DNA of 64,000 nucleotides from Microbacterium profundi (GTDB lineage Bacteria; Actinomycetota; Actinomycetes; Actinomycetales; Microbacteriaceae), in assembly GCF_000763375.1 (NCBI RefSeq), contig NZ_JPSY01000001.1:1984001-2048000 (forward strand), written 5' to 3'. A program made the position numbers and the translations under genes. The first letter of the stretch is position 1, and every line of letters starts with the position of its first letter. Below the pieces are notes generated by a model. The model worked only from the letters and a program-made list of their open reading frames with translations, had not been told where the DNA came from and searched no databases. Below, in pieces: positions 1 through 9,225 of the stretch.

Positions 1-894
1 GAGTCGGTGGTGCGCATCCTGTGGCTCTCCGGCACCGTGCTGCTCGTCGTGCTGGTGGTGCGTCCGCTCTATATCTATCCGGCGCACGCGTTCGCGGTGT
101 GGATGCAGCGACTACGGCTGAAACGGTGGGAGCGAGCGGTGGCGTCGGGGGAGTGGACGCGCCGCGAGCGACTCGACGATGAGCGACGAGAACGGTTCGC
201 CGCCAGGCATCCGGATCGGGCGGCGAGACCGCCACGCAGATCGCAGACGGCCGACGAGATCCGTGTCAGGCTGACCGAGCCAGCGCTGGACTGGAAGGAC
301 AACGCCGTCATCTCGTGGGCTGGCATGCGCGGCGTGGTGACCCTGGCGACGGCGCTGGCCGCAGCGGACATCGCCGCACTTCCCACCGGCCCGTCGCACG
401 CGATCGTCATCGTGGCGTTCATCGTCACAGTCGGCACCCTGCTGCTGCAGGGGCTCACTCTGCCGTTGCTGATCCGCCGCCTGGGTGTGGCGAGCGACGT
501 CGATCACGAGGCGGATGTGCGCGCGCTCGCCTCAGTGCGCGCGCGCAGCAAGGAGGCGGGCAAGGCGTTCCTCGCCGAGCAGCGCAAGGTGTGGGAGCAG
601 AAGTACGGCGAGATCGATCTGCGCACGTTCGACGCCTTCGCGGATCGGATGACCAGAGTCGAGACCGACACCGATCAGGCGCAGGAGGCGGAAGAGGCGG
701 CTGCTCGTCCCTCGACCGAAGATCTGGTGGCGCTGTCACGAGGCTGGTTGCAGGTGCGGCGCGAAGTGCTCCTGGCGGAGCGCGATGCGGGGAACATCGA
801 CGAAGAGGTCATGCGGGAGCTGATCACCGCGATGGATGCCGAGGAGTTGGCGCTGGACACGCGAGGGGCGATGCGGCTTCCGGGGCGGGCGTAG
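1..894 (+). CDS. CPA1-type Na+/H+ antiporter, C-terminal part (5' end outside window)
   Basis: The reading frame is open from the first base, so this is the C-terminal ~297 residues of a larger protein. It starts inside a transmembrane segment (LLVVLVVRPLYIYP), passes a charged Arg-rich loop (about residues 38-80), then has two more membrane helices around WAGMRGVVTLATALA and IVIVAFIVTVGTLLLQGLTL. The WAGMRGVVTLA stretch is typical of the last transport helices of CPA1 sodium/proton exchangers. A soluble, coiled-coil-like tail of ~130 residues follows (KEAGKAFLAEQRKVWEQ), as in many actinobacterial members. Role: proton-coupled Na+ efflux at the cell membrane and pH homeostasis. Family is fairly sure; the ion is inferred. 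Confidence 0.8.
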   Translation, partial: ESVVRILWLSGTVLLVVLVVRPLYIYPAHAFAVWMQRLRLKRWERAVASGEWTRRERLDDERRERFAARHPDRAARPPRRSQTADEIRVRLTEPALDWKDNAVISWAGMRGVVTLATALAAADIAALPTGPSHAIVIVAFIVTVGTLLLQGLTLPLLIRRLGVASDVDHEADVRALASVRARSKEAGKAFLAEQRKVWEQKYGEIDLRTFDAFADRMTRVETDTDQAQEAEEAAARPSTEDLVALSRGWLQVRREVLLAERDAGNIDEEVMRELITAMDAEELALDTRGAMRLPGRA

Positions 895-917
895 CCTGGC
901 TTCCGTCCGCCGGACGA

Positions 918-984
918 CGAGACCGATTTTGCGGCACGAGACATACCGTGGGAACGGAAGTCACGTGCCGAAAACTCGGTCTCG
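918..984. repeat. 67-bp dispersed hairpin element, copy 1
   Basis: A 67-bp unit beginning CGAGACCGA and ending TCGGTCTCG. Its ends form an imperfect ~23-bp inverted repeat. A second copy of exactly the same length lies at 21913-21979; the outer ~25 bases on each side are nearly identical and the central ~18 bases differ. It sits in the gap after the antiporter stop and could also act as a terminator between convergent genes. Confidence 0.7.
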
Positions 985-993
985 CAGGGCGGG

Positions 994-1974
994 TCAGCGG
1001 GTGGTGGCGGGCTCGCCTTCCACAGCGTCCTCGTCCGCGGCATCCTCGTCCGCGGCATCCTCGTCCGCGGCATCCTCGTCAGAGTCGTCCGCGAACGGCA
1101 GGCCTTCGCGCGGAGCGTTGTAGAGCTCCTCGTCGAGGATGCCCTCGCGCTTGGCGACGATCGTCGGCACCAGGGCCTGGCCGGCGACGTTGACCGCCGT
1201 GCGTCCCATGTCGATGATCGGGTCGATCGCCAGCAGCAGGCCGACGCCCTCGAGCGGCAGGCCGAGAGTCGACAGCGTCAGCGTGAGCATGACGGTCGCT
1301 CCGGTGGTGCCTGCGGTGGCGGCCGAGCCCAGGACCGAGACGAGCACGATCAGCAGGTACTGGATGAAGTTCAGTTCGATGCCGAAGAACTGTGCGACGA
1401 AGATCGCGGAGATCGCGGGGTAGATGGCCGCGCAGCCGTCCATCTTCGTGGTCGAGCCGAAGGGGACGGCGAAGGACGCGTACGAGGCGGGAACTCCGAG
1501 GTTCCGCTCGGTGACGCGCTCGGTGAGCGGAAGCGTGCCGATCGAGGAGCGGCTGACGAATCCGAGCTGCACAGCGGGCCACACGCCCGTGAAGTACTGC
1601 TTGATCGAGAGGCCGTGGACCCTGACGAGGATCGGGTAGACGACGAAGATCACCAGGGCGAGGCCGATGTAGACGGCGGCGGTGAACCACGCCAGCGAGG
1701 CGAGCTTCTCCCAGCCGTACTTGATCACGGCCGAGCCGATGAGGCCGAAGGTGCCGAGCGGAGCGATGCGGATGATCCACCACACGACGCGTTGGATGAC
1801 CTTGAGCAGCGACTCGGTGAAGGCGAGGAACGGCTCGGCCTTCTTGCCGGCCTTGAGGGCGGCGATGCCGACGACGGCGGCCACGACGATCACCTGAAGG
1901 ATGTTGAAGCTGATGCTGGATTCGACGGTGCCCGCATCCGCGTCGAACTCGGAAGCGATCGCGGACGGCGTCAT
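994..1974 (-). pseudogene. Dicarboxylate/amino acid:cation symporter, N-terminally truncated
   Basis: Second half of a DAACS-family (GltP/DctA/TcyP type) sodium- or proton-coupled symporter. Visible family marks are the serine-rich reentrant region (SRSSIGTLPLT), the substrate/ion motif FAVPFGSTTKMDGCA and the late motif IDPIIDMGRTAVNVAG. Family members are about 420-460 residues; here only 326 remain and roughly the first 180 are missing. The frame ends at 1974, where the opposite strand continues as the middle of a different gene, so both genes were cut at one junction. The C-terminal tail is four DEDA(A/V) repeats. Probably non-functional, because the early membrane helices are gone. Confidence 0.75.
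1028..1087. repeat. 15-bp tandem repeat in symporter tail
   Basis: Four copies of a 15-bp unit (tcctcgtccgcggca) that encode DEDAA/DEDAV at the acidic C-terminus of the symporter on the minus strand. The copies are almost identical at DNA level, so copy number may vary by slippage without breaking the frame. Confidence 0.75.
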
Positions 1975-2410
1975 CAGCCAGCAAGAACGCCGCGAGATCG
2001 CGCAGATCGCGACGATTCTGGATCAGCCGCCGGTGGAGCTTCCGGCTGCCCCTGTCATCGATGTCGTTCGCCCGACCAGTCAGGTCGGGGTGGCTGCGCA
2101 GAAGGCTCGTGGCGCTGGTGGCAGTGCGTCCGTGACGGCGGCTGAAGTGGACTTCACGCTTTCACCCGGCGCCCGCGTCGTGTTCACCGGAACGATGAGC
2201 AGGCCACGTGAAGAATGGGCGCGCGCTTTGGCGGATGCGGGGTTCGTCACAGGAAGTGTCACGAAGAACTGCGTCGCTCTCGTCGCAGAGGATCCCGCGA
2301 CTCAGTCGGGCAAGGCCAAGACGGCGCGAGCGCACGGCATCCCGATCATCACCGAGGCCCAGTTCATCCCGGCATTCGAAGCGTTCATCGCACAGCGCCG
2401 CATATCCTGA
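1961..2410 (+). pseudogene. C-terminal fragment of an exonuclease/BRCT-type protein
   Basis: About 145 codons are recognisable from DGVISQQERREIAQIA to the stop. The last ~95 residues look like a BRCT domain (GARVVFTGTMSRPREEWARA ... VTKNCVALVAEDP ... KAKTARAHGIPIITEAQF), as found at the C-terminus of actinobacterial DnaQ-like (Pol III epsilon-type) exonucleases. The preceding helical stretch fits the linker of that family. The expected exonuclease domain upstream is absent: upstream bases belong to the truncated symporter on the other strand. The frame formally opens at 1901 but its first ~20 codons are symporter antisense. Fragment call is firm; parent family is inferred. Confidence 0.65.
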
Positions 2411-2445
2411 CGTTCGCGCGCGGGGTCTTGTCACAGGACGCGCAC

Positions 2446-2895
2446 TCAGCGTCCAGCATCCGCCTTGCCGGGATCGAACCATTTCAACCCATCGAAACGC
2501 GCGAAGCCACGATCCCTGGTGGCCAGGCGTGCGCGATTGGCGAGGCAGAGCGCAGCGATATGCGCGTCGGCGACGAGGTTGCCGCGGACAGCGGCATCGT
2601 CGGACGCCAGCACGTCGAACTTCTCCCATGCAGACGAGCCCTGCTGCAACCAGTCGGTGTTCGGAGAATTGAGCAAGTGCCGCACATAAGACAGAGCTGC
2701 GTCTGCGGGGGCCGGCTCCGCGTATATCCGCGGGTGCGTCACGAGGCGCATGAAGCCGCTGAGAATCGTGTCGGCGACGCCGATGCGGTCCGTGCGCAAC
2801 GCGCCGTTGAGCCAGCCGGCGTATGCGTCGTGGTCGGGCGCATCCGTGCGGAAGGCATAGACGAGCACATTGACGTCGGGGACGAAGAGCGTCAT
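2446..2895 (-). CDS. vapC: PIN-domain toxin, VapC family
   Basis: 149 residues with PIN-fold hallmarks: an early acidic motif in DVNVLVYAF, a middle segment DTILSGFMRLV, and a late acidic cluster NLVADAHIAAL followed by TRDRGFARF. VapC toxins are Mg2+-dependent RNases, usually of tRNA or rRNA. The start codon overlaps the stop of the upstream antitoxin gene by 4 bases (ATGA), the usual antitoxin-first operon. Length is slightly above the 130-140 typical of the family. Active residues appear intact, so the pair is probably functional. Confidence 0.85.
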   Translation of the reverse strand: MTLFVPDVNVLVYAFRTDAPDHDAYAGWLNGALRTDRIGVADTILSGFMRLVTHPRIYAEPAPADAALSYVRHLLNSPNTDWLQQGSSAWEKFDVLASDDAAVRGNLVADAHIAALCLANRARLATRDRGFARFDGLKWFDPGKADAGR

Positions 2896-3128
2896 GCGCT
2901 CTTGTCCAACGCGTCCCAGACTGCGTCCTTGTCATCGAGGTCGACGAGGCTCCCGGGTGCCTTCGGCGTATAAGTGGGCAGGGGGATGGGGGACGCATCT
3001 GGCGCTTCGCGCGCGAGGTGCTCCCGAAGCGCCTCTTCGAGGAAGCTCGTGAACGTGCGGCCTTCGGTCGCTGCGCGCGACTTCGCTTCGCGCGCGAGAG
3101 CGTCGGAAAGGTTGAGCGTGGTGCGCAT
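2892..3128 (-). CDS. vapB: VapB-type ribbon-helix-helix antitoxin
   Basis: 78 residues beginning MRTTLNLSDALAREAKSRA, a ribbon-helix-helix DNA-binding strand and helix. The acidic C-terminal tail (GSLVDLDDKDAVWDALDKSA) is the part expected to cover the PIN toxin. The start at 3128 is chosen because the family begins exactly with M(R)TTLN; the frame is open further upstream (to 3203) but those codons look unlike the family. It overlaps the toxin start by 4 bases. Such antitoxins normally repress their own operon together with the toxin; no clear operator palindrome is visible. Confidence 0.8.
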   Translation of the reverse strand: MRTTLNLSDALAREAKSRAATEGRTFTSFLEEALREHLAREAPDASPIPLPTYTPKAPGSLVDLDDKDAVWDALDKSA

Positions 3129-3196
3129 ACAGATCATCATACGTCGCAAAAACAGATGTCTGCCTCCAATGTCCGTGGCCCCTGAGAGTATGAAGT

Positions 3197-4897
3197 ATGG
3201 CAAATTTCACCGAGATCGCGGAGCTGATCCCCACCCTGCGTGGGCACCTCTCCGACGACTCGTGTGCCGATGATGTGCTCGCCGCGATCGGCCGGATGAC
3301 GGATGCTGAGGTCGTCGCCATTCTCGAAGAAGTGGTGCACGGCGCAAAGCTGTTCGAGCAGATCAAGCTCAGCGCCATCGGCGTCGGGGCTGCTCGGTCC
3401 GCCCGAGAGCGCGGACATTCCGGGCTTGCGCAATCACGCGGACACCGTTCCATGGTCGAGCTCGTACGACACATCACCGGTTCCACCAGGGGTGACGCCG
3501 CTCGCGAGGTGCGCGTGGGAGCCGCGCTGCTCGAGCACGGGCCGGAAGTAGAGGACGAGTGGGGTGCCGACGGAGCGGGGTCGGAGGGTGCTGGGGATGC
3601 TGGGGCAGAAGACTCAGGCAATTGCGATTCCGACCGCGACGGAGCCGCCGGTGGCGGTACTGATGGTTCGACCGGCGCGGGCGACGCGCCTGGAGCAGAT
3701 CAAAATGGTGCGGGCGATTCTCAGGCCGACGGTTTCGATTGGGGGACCGGCGCAGGAGAGCCACGAGGCGGCTCGGCCGACTCGCGATCCCCGAAGCCTG
3801 CCGCGCCGTGGCATGAACCGCTGCACGTCGCACTGCGTACCCAGGTGATCACCGCGTCACAGTTCGACGCGATCCGCGGCGGGCTCGGCGAACCGCCGGC
3901 GACTGCTGCCGGTGATCCGACAGCCGCCAGGCAAGCGCGTGAGGCATGGACTTGCGCCGCAGAGCACCTCATCGACGAAGCGAGCCAGCGCACGGTGGAA
4001 GAACTCCGCAGCGCCGCGCGTGCGCTGCGCGATCAGCTTGACCCCGAGGGAGCGGAAGCACGCTTCCTGGCGCAGTACGAGGCGCGCTCTTTCCGCATCT
4101 ACCGTGACGCCGAGGGCCGCAAGCGCGGCAGCGTTGTGTTCGACGAGGAGAGCGGCGCATTCGTCGAGGCGTTCATCAATGCCGCGATGCGTCCGCGCCG
4201 TGGAGGACCGCGCTTCGTCGACTCCGAGGAGAAGGCCAAAGCGGCTGAACTCGTCGACGACCAGCGCACGAACGATCAGCTGACGTTCGACCTGATCATG
4301 GACGTGCTCCGTGCCGGGGTGCTCGCCGACGCCGCAAGCGTCTTCGGCACGCGCCAGGCTGGAGTGCGACTCGTGCAGGCCGTCGCCGCCGACGGAAGCC
4401 GCGCCCCGATCGTGCACACTGAAGACGGCTTGGTCACCATGCCGGCCTCGATCGGCGATCAGCGCATGTGCGAGAGCGGATTCGTGCCGGTCACCGTCGA
4501 TTCGTGCGGGAACCCGCTCGATGTCGGCCGTGAGCAGCGCCTGTTCACGCCCAAACAGCGCATCTCGCTGGCGATTCGAGACGGCGGATGCCGGTGGCAA
4601 GGGTGCGATCGACCCGCCTCCTACTGCGAAGCCCATCACATCGACGAATGGGCCAAGGATCACGGGCGGACTGACATCGATCGTGGCATTCTGCTGTGCC
4701 GATATCACCACATGACTCTGCACAACGGCGGATGGTGGATCACCCGAGACGGCAAGGGCGACTTCGTGTTGCACCATCCGGGTGGAGAAGAATTCGTGCT
4801 CAAGCCGAGGTTGGTCCTTGCATACACGTACGCCCAAGCGTGGCCGGGTTTCGGCGCCGACCCGCCACCGAAACGGTTCCGCCCGGCGGCGGCGTGA
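3197..4897 (+). CDS. DUF222 / HNH endonuclease-domain protein
   Basis: 566 residues. The N-terminal half is the helical DUF222 region (with an Asp/Gly/Ala-rich insertion at about residues 115-195). The C-terminus has an HNH nuclease motif: GCRWQGCDRPASYCEAHHI, then ILLCRYHHMTLHNGGW, with paired CxxC/HH metal ligands. This is the family often called 13E12-repeat or DUF222-HNH, present in many copies in Microbacteriaceae and Mycobacteriaceae. Biological role is unsettled, possibly DNA cleavage in a mobile or phage-related setting. It is divergent from vapB with 68 bp between starts. Nuclease ligands look intact. Confidence 0.85.
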   Translation: MANFTEIAELIPTLRGHLSDDSCADDVLAAIGRMTDAEVVAILEEVVHGAKLFEQIKLSAIGVGAARSARERGHSGLAQSRGHRSMVELVRHITGSTRGDAAREVRVGAALLEHGPEVEDEWGADGAGSEGAGDAGAEDSGNCDSDRDGAAGGGTDGSTGAGDAPGADQNGAGDSQADGFDWGTGAGEPRGGSADSRSPKPAAPWHEPLHVALRTQVITASQFDAIRGGLGEPPATAAGDPTAARQAREAWTCAAEHLIDEASQRTVEELRSAARALRDQLDPEGAEARFLAQYEARSFRIYRDAEGRKRGSVVFDEESGAFVEAFINAAMRPRRGGPRFVDSEEKAKAAELVDDQRTNDQLTFDLIMDVLRAGVLADAASVFGTRQAGVRLVQAVAADGSRAPIVHTEDGLVTMPASIGDQRMCESGFVPVTVDSCGNPLDVGREQRLFTPKQRISLAIRDGGCRWQGCDRPASYCEAHHIDEWAKDHGRTDIDRGILLCRYHHMTLHNGGWWITRDGKGDFVLHHPGGEEFVLKPRLVLAYTYAQAWPGFGADPPPKRFRPAAA

Positions 4898-5143
4898 GCA
4901 CGTTGCGGCGAACCCGCCGGGATGCTGTCGGAGAGTCGCGGGGGTGGCGGAGAAGCCGCCGGTACGTTGTCGGGAAGCAGCCCGGGACACTACCGAGATC
5001 ACCGCGAGATCACCGCGAGATCACCGCGAGATCAACGACGATACCGAGAAGTCACCGACACCACCGACACCACCGAGAACTACCGACAACCACCGAAAAC
5101 TACCGAGGAGATGGCGCCGATCCCACTGAGTCAGCTCCTTCGC
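4898..5143. repeat. Short tandem repeat region (agatcaccgcg and accga units)
   Basis: Gap between the HNH gene and the next convergent gene. At 4996-5028 the 11-bp unit agatcaccgcg is repeated three times with a fourth partial copy. It is followed to about 5105 by degenerate accgacacc / accgaaaact units. The strand is strikingly rich in A and C with few T. No open frame here looks coding. Confidence 0.7.
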
Positions 5144-6499
5144 CTAGATCAGCTTCGCCTTCCGGAACGCCGCGATGCACGTCGGCCGACGACGATTCTG
5201 CTCGACCACCTGGCTCAGGAACACCGTGAACTCGGCCTCGTGATCTGCACCGGCCGACTGCGCGACATGCCGCATCCGCTTCAGTATCTCGGCGGCCGAA
5301 CGGTAGTTGCGCTTGTCCGTCACTACCAGGGTCTGCTGCAAGATGGCGCGATACACGGGCAGCGTATCGGCTGGCCTGGTCGCCGATCTGTACTTGCACA
5401 GGTTCAGCCATACATCGGCGGCCTCGGTCGGATCGATGCGTGCCGTGGCGAAATCCCACGCCTGGTCGCCCCGATCTTCAGCGAGCAGATAGCGCACGAA
5501 CCCACGCGGATCATTCAGCGACAGCTTCTCCTCGGCATCCGGCCGCTCGTCCTCCCAGACGCCGGCGTGCGAGGCGGTCTCGCGCAGCGCATCGAACGCC
5601 GTCCACTGCGTGAACCGCGCAAACCAGCTGCGGCGCAGAGTCACGGCTTCATCCGCGGCGCTACGGGTGACAGCATCCTCGACCAGGAGATCGATGAGCG
5701 TGCGGTCCCAGCCTCGGCTGTCGAGCCGCACGCCCATCTGCGCATATGCGACGGCATCCTCATGCAACCCGGCCTCGTCGAGATCGGCGACGAGGCTCTT
5801 GGCGACCAGCGCGTTCGTGGGCTCACCCCCGGATGCGGCGACGATCGCATCGCGGTCGCGATCGAGCACCGCCAACCGCCGGAGGGGGTACCCGCCGGAC
5901 TCGCCGAGGTCGATTCCGGCGATCGCCTTACGGTATTGCGCGACGCTCGTGGCGCTGAGCCCGGGCGCGTAGGCGACGATGTCCGGATCGAAGAAGTCCT
6001 GCGTGCCGCCATAGCGGTACTTGACGATCCACTTCACCAGGCGCGTCTGCTCGGGTTGCGTCAAGGCAGGAGATGCTGAGCGCACAGCCGTGGCATGCGC
6101 GTCGAGCAGTGTCCGTACCAGGTCGCCCTGCAGTCCGGAGGAATCGTCAGACTTCAGAATCGCCCGCGTCGTCAGCGTGATCGCCCGCTCGATGACCGGG
6201 ATCAGCGCCGGCGTCGCCTGCGCGGCCTGGTCGCTGAGCAGCTGCACAGTGTCGTACGCATTCGAGGCGTAATGATTTGCCTGGTAGTAGTCGTAGAACC
6301 GGCGAGTCGGTGCGAGATCGCGATTGACGATCGCGAGCAGGTCACCGGGATCGTCGGAGGCCGCAGCACGACGCGTCTCGAGCCAGTCGGCGAGACCGGC
6401 GACGTCGCGCGCGGCGAGATCGAGCAGCGAGCGGATGTCGTCTTCGTCGAGCGCGCCGAGCCAATCGTGCAGCGGGGAGAGCGGGGTGGGAGATGCCAT
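5144..6499 (-). CDS. Hypothetical helical protein, resembling SWIM-associated/DUF6880 C-termini
   Basis: 451 residues, almost entirely helical, without signal peptide or membrane segment. The C-terminus (KRNYRSAAEILKRMRHVAQ ... FLSQVVEQNRRRPTCIAAF) resembles the TPR-like tail of SWIM zinc-finger and DUF6880 proteins. No zinc-binding SWIM cysteine/histidine motif is present. A catalytic motif is not recognisable. It is transcribed in the same direction as the next gene upstream (74 bp apart), so the two may be an operon. Function unknown; the family resemblance is from memory and moderate. Confidence 0.55.
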   Translation of the reverse strand: MASPTPLSPLHDWLGALDEDDIRSLLDLAARDVAGLADWLETRRAAASDDPGDLLAIVNRDLAPTRRFYDYYQANHYASNAYDTVQLLSDQAAQATPALIPVIERAITLTTRAILKSDDSSGLQGDLVRTLLDAHATAVRSASPALTQPEQTRLVKWIVKYRYGGTQDFFDPDIVAYAPGLSATSVAQYRKAIAGIDLGESGGYPLRRLAVLDRDRDAIVAASGGEPTNALVAKSLVADLDEAGLHEDAVAYAQMGVRLDSRGWDRTLIDLLVEDAVTRSAADEAVTLRRSWFARFTQWTAFDALRETASHAGVWEDERPDAEEKLSLNDPRGFVRYLLAEDRGDQAWDFATARIDPTEAADVWLNLCKYRSATRPADTLPVYRAILQQTLVVTDKRNYRSAAEILKRMRHVAQSAGADHEAEFTVFLSQVVEQNRRRPTCIAAFRKAKLI

Positions 6500-6573
6500 C
6501 TTCCTATGCTCTCAGGCGGAATGACCGTCGCGCTTCGGCCGCCGGAAGAATCTTGGCGAGCCGTCGACGACGC

Positions 6574-8457
6574 TCACTCTCCGCCTTCTCCGTCCAGGTC
6601 ATCCGAATCATCCAGGTCATCCGAATCATCCAGGTCGTCCAGCGCATCCATCACGACCATCGACGTCACCAGGCCGCGCGCGACGATGCCGCGCAACGGC
6701 TCGGGAACGATGAACGATTCGCCGTCCGCGTTCTCTACGACGATCCCGAGCGCCGCGAGTCCCCGCATCCGCCCGTGCACTGCCGCGGTCATGAAGCCAT
6801 CCGTGTCCTCATCGACGAAGTCCTCCGCGAACTCGGGCGACAGCGCCAAGACCAGTTCGTGCAGCAGATCCGCTGCGGTGATCTGCTCGAATCTGCTGGC
6901 TGCCGCGTCGGGGTTGACGATCTCGTTCAGGAACATTCCGATCACCTTCTCGGCGTCGTCGAACGGCGGCTCCTGCCCGGACCGCCACCGCTCGGCGGCC
7001 GCACCGGGCCGCACCCGCGTCGCCGTGACCTCGATCAACTCGCTAATCTGCAGAGCTCCCCACCACGCGCGCAGTTCGGGCAGCTCACCCATCGACAGCA
7101 CGCGGCGCGGCCCGTCGGCGGCGATGTCATCGGCCACGCGAGCAACCCCCACGGCGTCGATGCCGATCAGGCGGGCGATGTCCGCGATGTCGGCTCGTCG
7201 CACTGAGCCGGCGGGCGTGACCGGCCGGCTCATCCCGATCCAGGTCAGCAGGTCGGTGACGGCGTTGACGATCGGCAGTGCCAGATATGCGGCCATCCGA
7301 TCGGCGACGGGAATCCGCTGTGCGGCACTGAGCGCCTCTTCGAAGGGATTCGGACCCACTGGACCGAGCTCGTCGAGGGCATCCTCGATCGTCGTGTGGG
7401 CCTCAGCCCACGCCGCGGCATCGTGGCCGTCCAGGCGGAAGTGCACGTAGAGGTGCAGTACGTCGAACTGATCGAAGAGGATGTCGTCCGCGGCATCCCC
7501 GTCGGGGCCTTCCTCTCCCTCGGAGGCTTCGAAGAGCACGTCCACGATCTCATCGAAGTCGTCAGGGGTGCTCAGATCGAGTCCCAGCACGCGCATGGCG
7601 GTCAGGATCTCCTCGAACTGCGAGAGCTGTTCGGACATCGTGCTGGCGGCTTCCGGGCTCTCCTCGAGCCAGCGGCTGAACTCCCGCAGCAGGTGCCGGT
7701 CCCTGAAATCCACAGGCGTGGCGGGTGGGACGGGCTTCACGAACGCGGATCCGGCGGTGCGAGCGGCGCCGGTGTCCTCGGTCTGCGGAGCAGGCGCGCC
7801 ATCGAGCATCCGCTCGGCGACTCCGTCCAGCAGTTCGCCCGCGGCTTCGGCGACGGCGATCAGGGATGCTGCGACGACGAGCGCCCCACCCTCCAGCGTG
7901 CTCAGCCCGCGGTGACGGCGGATCAGCCCGTCGACGGCGTCGAATGCCCGGCCCTTTCGTGCGAGCGGGAGCAGATCGGATGCCGCGGCGCGGGACTGCT
8001 TGCGGTGCCACGCGGGCACGGGTACGCGCGGCAACGCCGCAAGGGCGCCGCCGTCGGCGTACCAATCGTCGATCAGGCCGAGGCTGACACCGGTCACCTG
8101 CGAAACGGATGGCGATGTTCCGTCCGCCTCGGGCGGTACGCGTTCGATGATCGCTTGCGCACGAGCATCGTCGCCGTCGGCGATCGCTGCGGTGAAGGCG
8201 CGAAGGACGCCGAGCGACCGGCGGCGGTCTGCGCCCACAGGGGTGAGCAGGCTCAGGTTGTAGCGCTCGATCGCTCTTTCCATCGCGGCGTTGATGGTCG
8301 CGATATCGTCGCCGTCGAGATCATCGAGATCGACTCCGTCGGCCTTCAGCAGCGGGGTGATCTCTTGAAGCAGATCGGCCGCCATTCCCGGTCGATGGGC
8401 CACGCCCGCCTTGGCCAGCAGTGCTCGGAACTCGGGATCGTCGAATGAAGGGGCCAT
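6574..8457 (-). CDS. Hypothetical large acidic protein
   Basis: 627 residues, not recognised. It is soluble, helical and strongly acidic, with no signal peptide. The N-terminus (MAPSFDDPEFRALLAKAGVA) leads into a long alpha-helical body. The C-terminus ends in an Asp repeat (DDLDDSDDLDDSDDLDGEGG) encoded by an 18-bp tandem repeat at about 6590-6640. It is the likely first gene of a two-gene unit with the 451-residue protein downstream. A stand-alone catalytic site is not visible. It may be a scaffold or interaction protein, but that is only a guess from composition. Confidence 0.6.
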   Translation of the reverse strand: MAPSFDDPEFRALLAKAGVAHRPGMAADLLQEITPLLKADGVDLDDLDGDDIATINAAMERAIERYNLSLLTPVGADRRRSLGVLRAFTAAIADGDDARAQAIIERVPPEADGTSPSVSQVTGVSLGLIDDWYADGGALAALPRVPVPAWHRKQSRAAASDLLPLARKGRAFDAVDGLIRRHRGLSTLEGGALVVAASLIAVAEAAGELLDGVAERMLDGAPAPQTEDTGAARTAGSAFVKPVPPATPVDFRDRHLLREFSRWLEESPEAASTMSEQLSQFEEILTAMRVLGLDLSTPDDFDEIVDVLFEASEGEEGPDGDAADDILFDQFDVLHLYVHFRLDGHDAAAWAEAHTTIEDALDELGPVGPNPFEEALSAAQRIPVADRMAAYLALPIVNAVTDLLTWIGMSRPVTPAGSVRRADIADIARLIGIDAVGVARVADDIAADGPRRVLSMGELPELRAWWGALQISELIEVTATRVRPGAAAERWRSGQEPPFDDAEKVIGMFLNEIVNPDAAASRFEQITAADLLHELVLALSPEFAEDFVDEDTDGFMTAAVHGRMRGLAALGIVVENADGESFIVPEPLRGIVARGLVTSMVVMDALDDLDDSDDLDDSDDLDGEGGE

Positions 8458-8505
8458 GCGGCGAGGATAGCGCGATGAGCCGTTCGATTCGAAGGCGGAT
8501 CGTCG

Positions 8506-8598
8506 CTACGTCAGCACGAGCAACTCGCCCACCTCGCAGTCGAGCGCATCGCAGATCGCGCGCAGCGTGGAGTATCGGATCGCACGAAGCTGCGGGAG
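8506..8598 (-). pseudogene. Remnant of XRE-family regulator (YozG type)
   Basis: Immediately after the DUF2975 stop, the same frame encodes IRYSTLRAICDALDCEVGEL and ends LVLT-stop. That is the last third of a small Cro/C1-type HTH protein of the kind paired with DUF2975 genes. The first ~45 codons, including the recognition helices, are missing, so this is a deletion remnant. The pair normally encodes a membrane protein and its regulator. Confidence 0.7.
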
Positions 8599-9225
8599 TC
8601 ACACAAGGCCCTCCGTGTCCTTCTGCAGTCGCTGACCTAACTCGAAGGCTGCCGCCACCAGTGCCAGGCCTAGCGCCCATCCCACCGGCGCGAGATCGAG
8701 GTTGAGGATCCACAACGAGACGCCTTCGTACGAAGGATCAGCTTCGTTGCCACCGGCCGTGACCAGTTGGGCGCCCAGGTACTCAACGACTGAGGTCCGT
8801 GCTGCACTTGCGAAAATCTGGGCGCCGACTCCTGACACCATCACGACGAGTGCGGCTGACCCCGCCACGTGCGTGAGGGAACGAACGAACCGTCGCCATG
8901 CAGCAGCAGTGACAACCAGAACACGGCGGTGCAGATCGCGATCACCGCCAACGCGGGTAGTGCGATCTCTGCATACATCAGCCAAGGTGTGCCGACGGGC
9001 AGCCCGAAGACAGTGAGCCAGACCGTCTCGTATCCAGCATCGACGATAGGGTCGGTTTTCTGGGCGAACGCGGGCACCTCGGCGTTTCCGACGACGAATC
9101 CGCGCACGACCGCCGGATCGGATGAGAACACCGACGTTCCGAACACGAGTGCTGATACGGCGCCGACCGACTTCGAACGCGGTCGCCAGGAGTGCGAACG
9201 CGGCAGTCGCCAGAACGGGAACCAT
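8599..9225 (-). pseudogene. DUF2975 membrane protein, frameshifted
   Basis: Three consecutive pieces of one small four-helix membrane protein lie in two frames. Piece 1 (start 9225) reads MVPVLATAAFALLATAFEVG. Near 9165 the frame switches to VFGTSVFSSDPAVV ... LPALAVIAICTAVFWLSLLL. Near 8893 it switches back to RSLTHVAGSAALVVMV ... FELGQRLQKDTEGLV. Both switch points sit at short 4-bp duplications (GTCGGTCG; TTCGTTCG). Joined, they make one DUF2975 protein of usual length, so the gene is broken by two frameshifts. It precedes the XRE remnant, matching the normal gene pair. Confidence 0.75.

Noticed and set aside
4996..5105. CRISPR-like repeat array
   Set aside because: Units are adjacent 9-11-mers without spacers and no cas gene is nearby.
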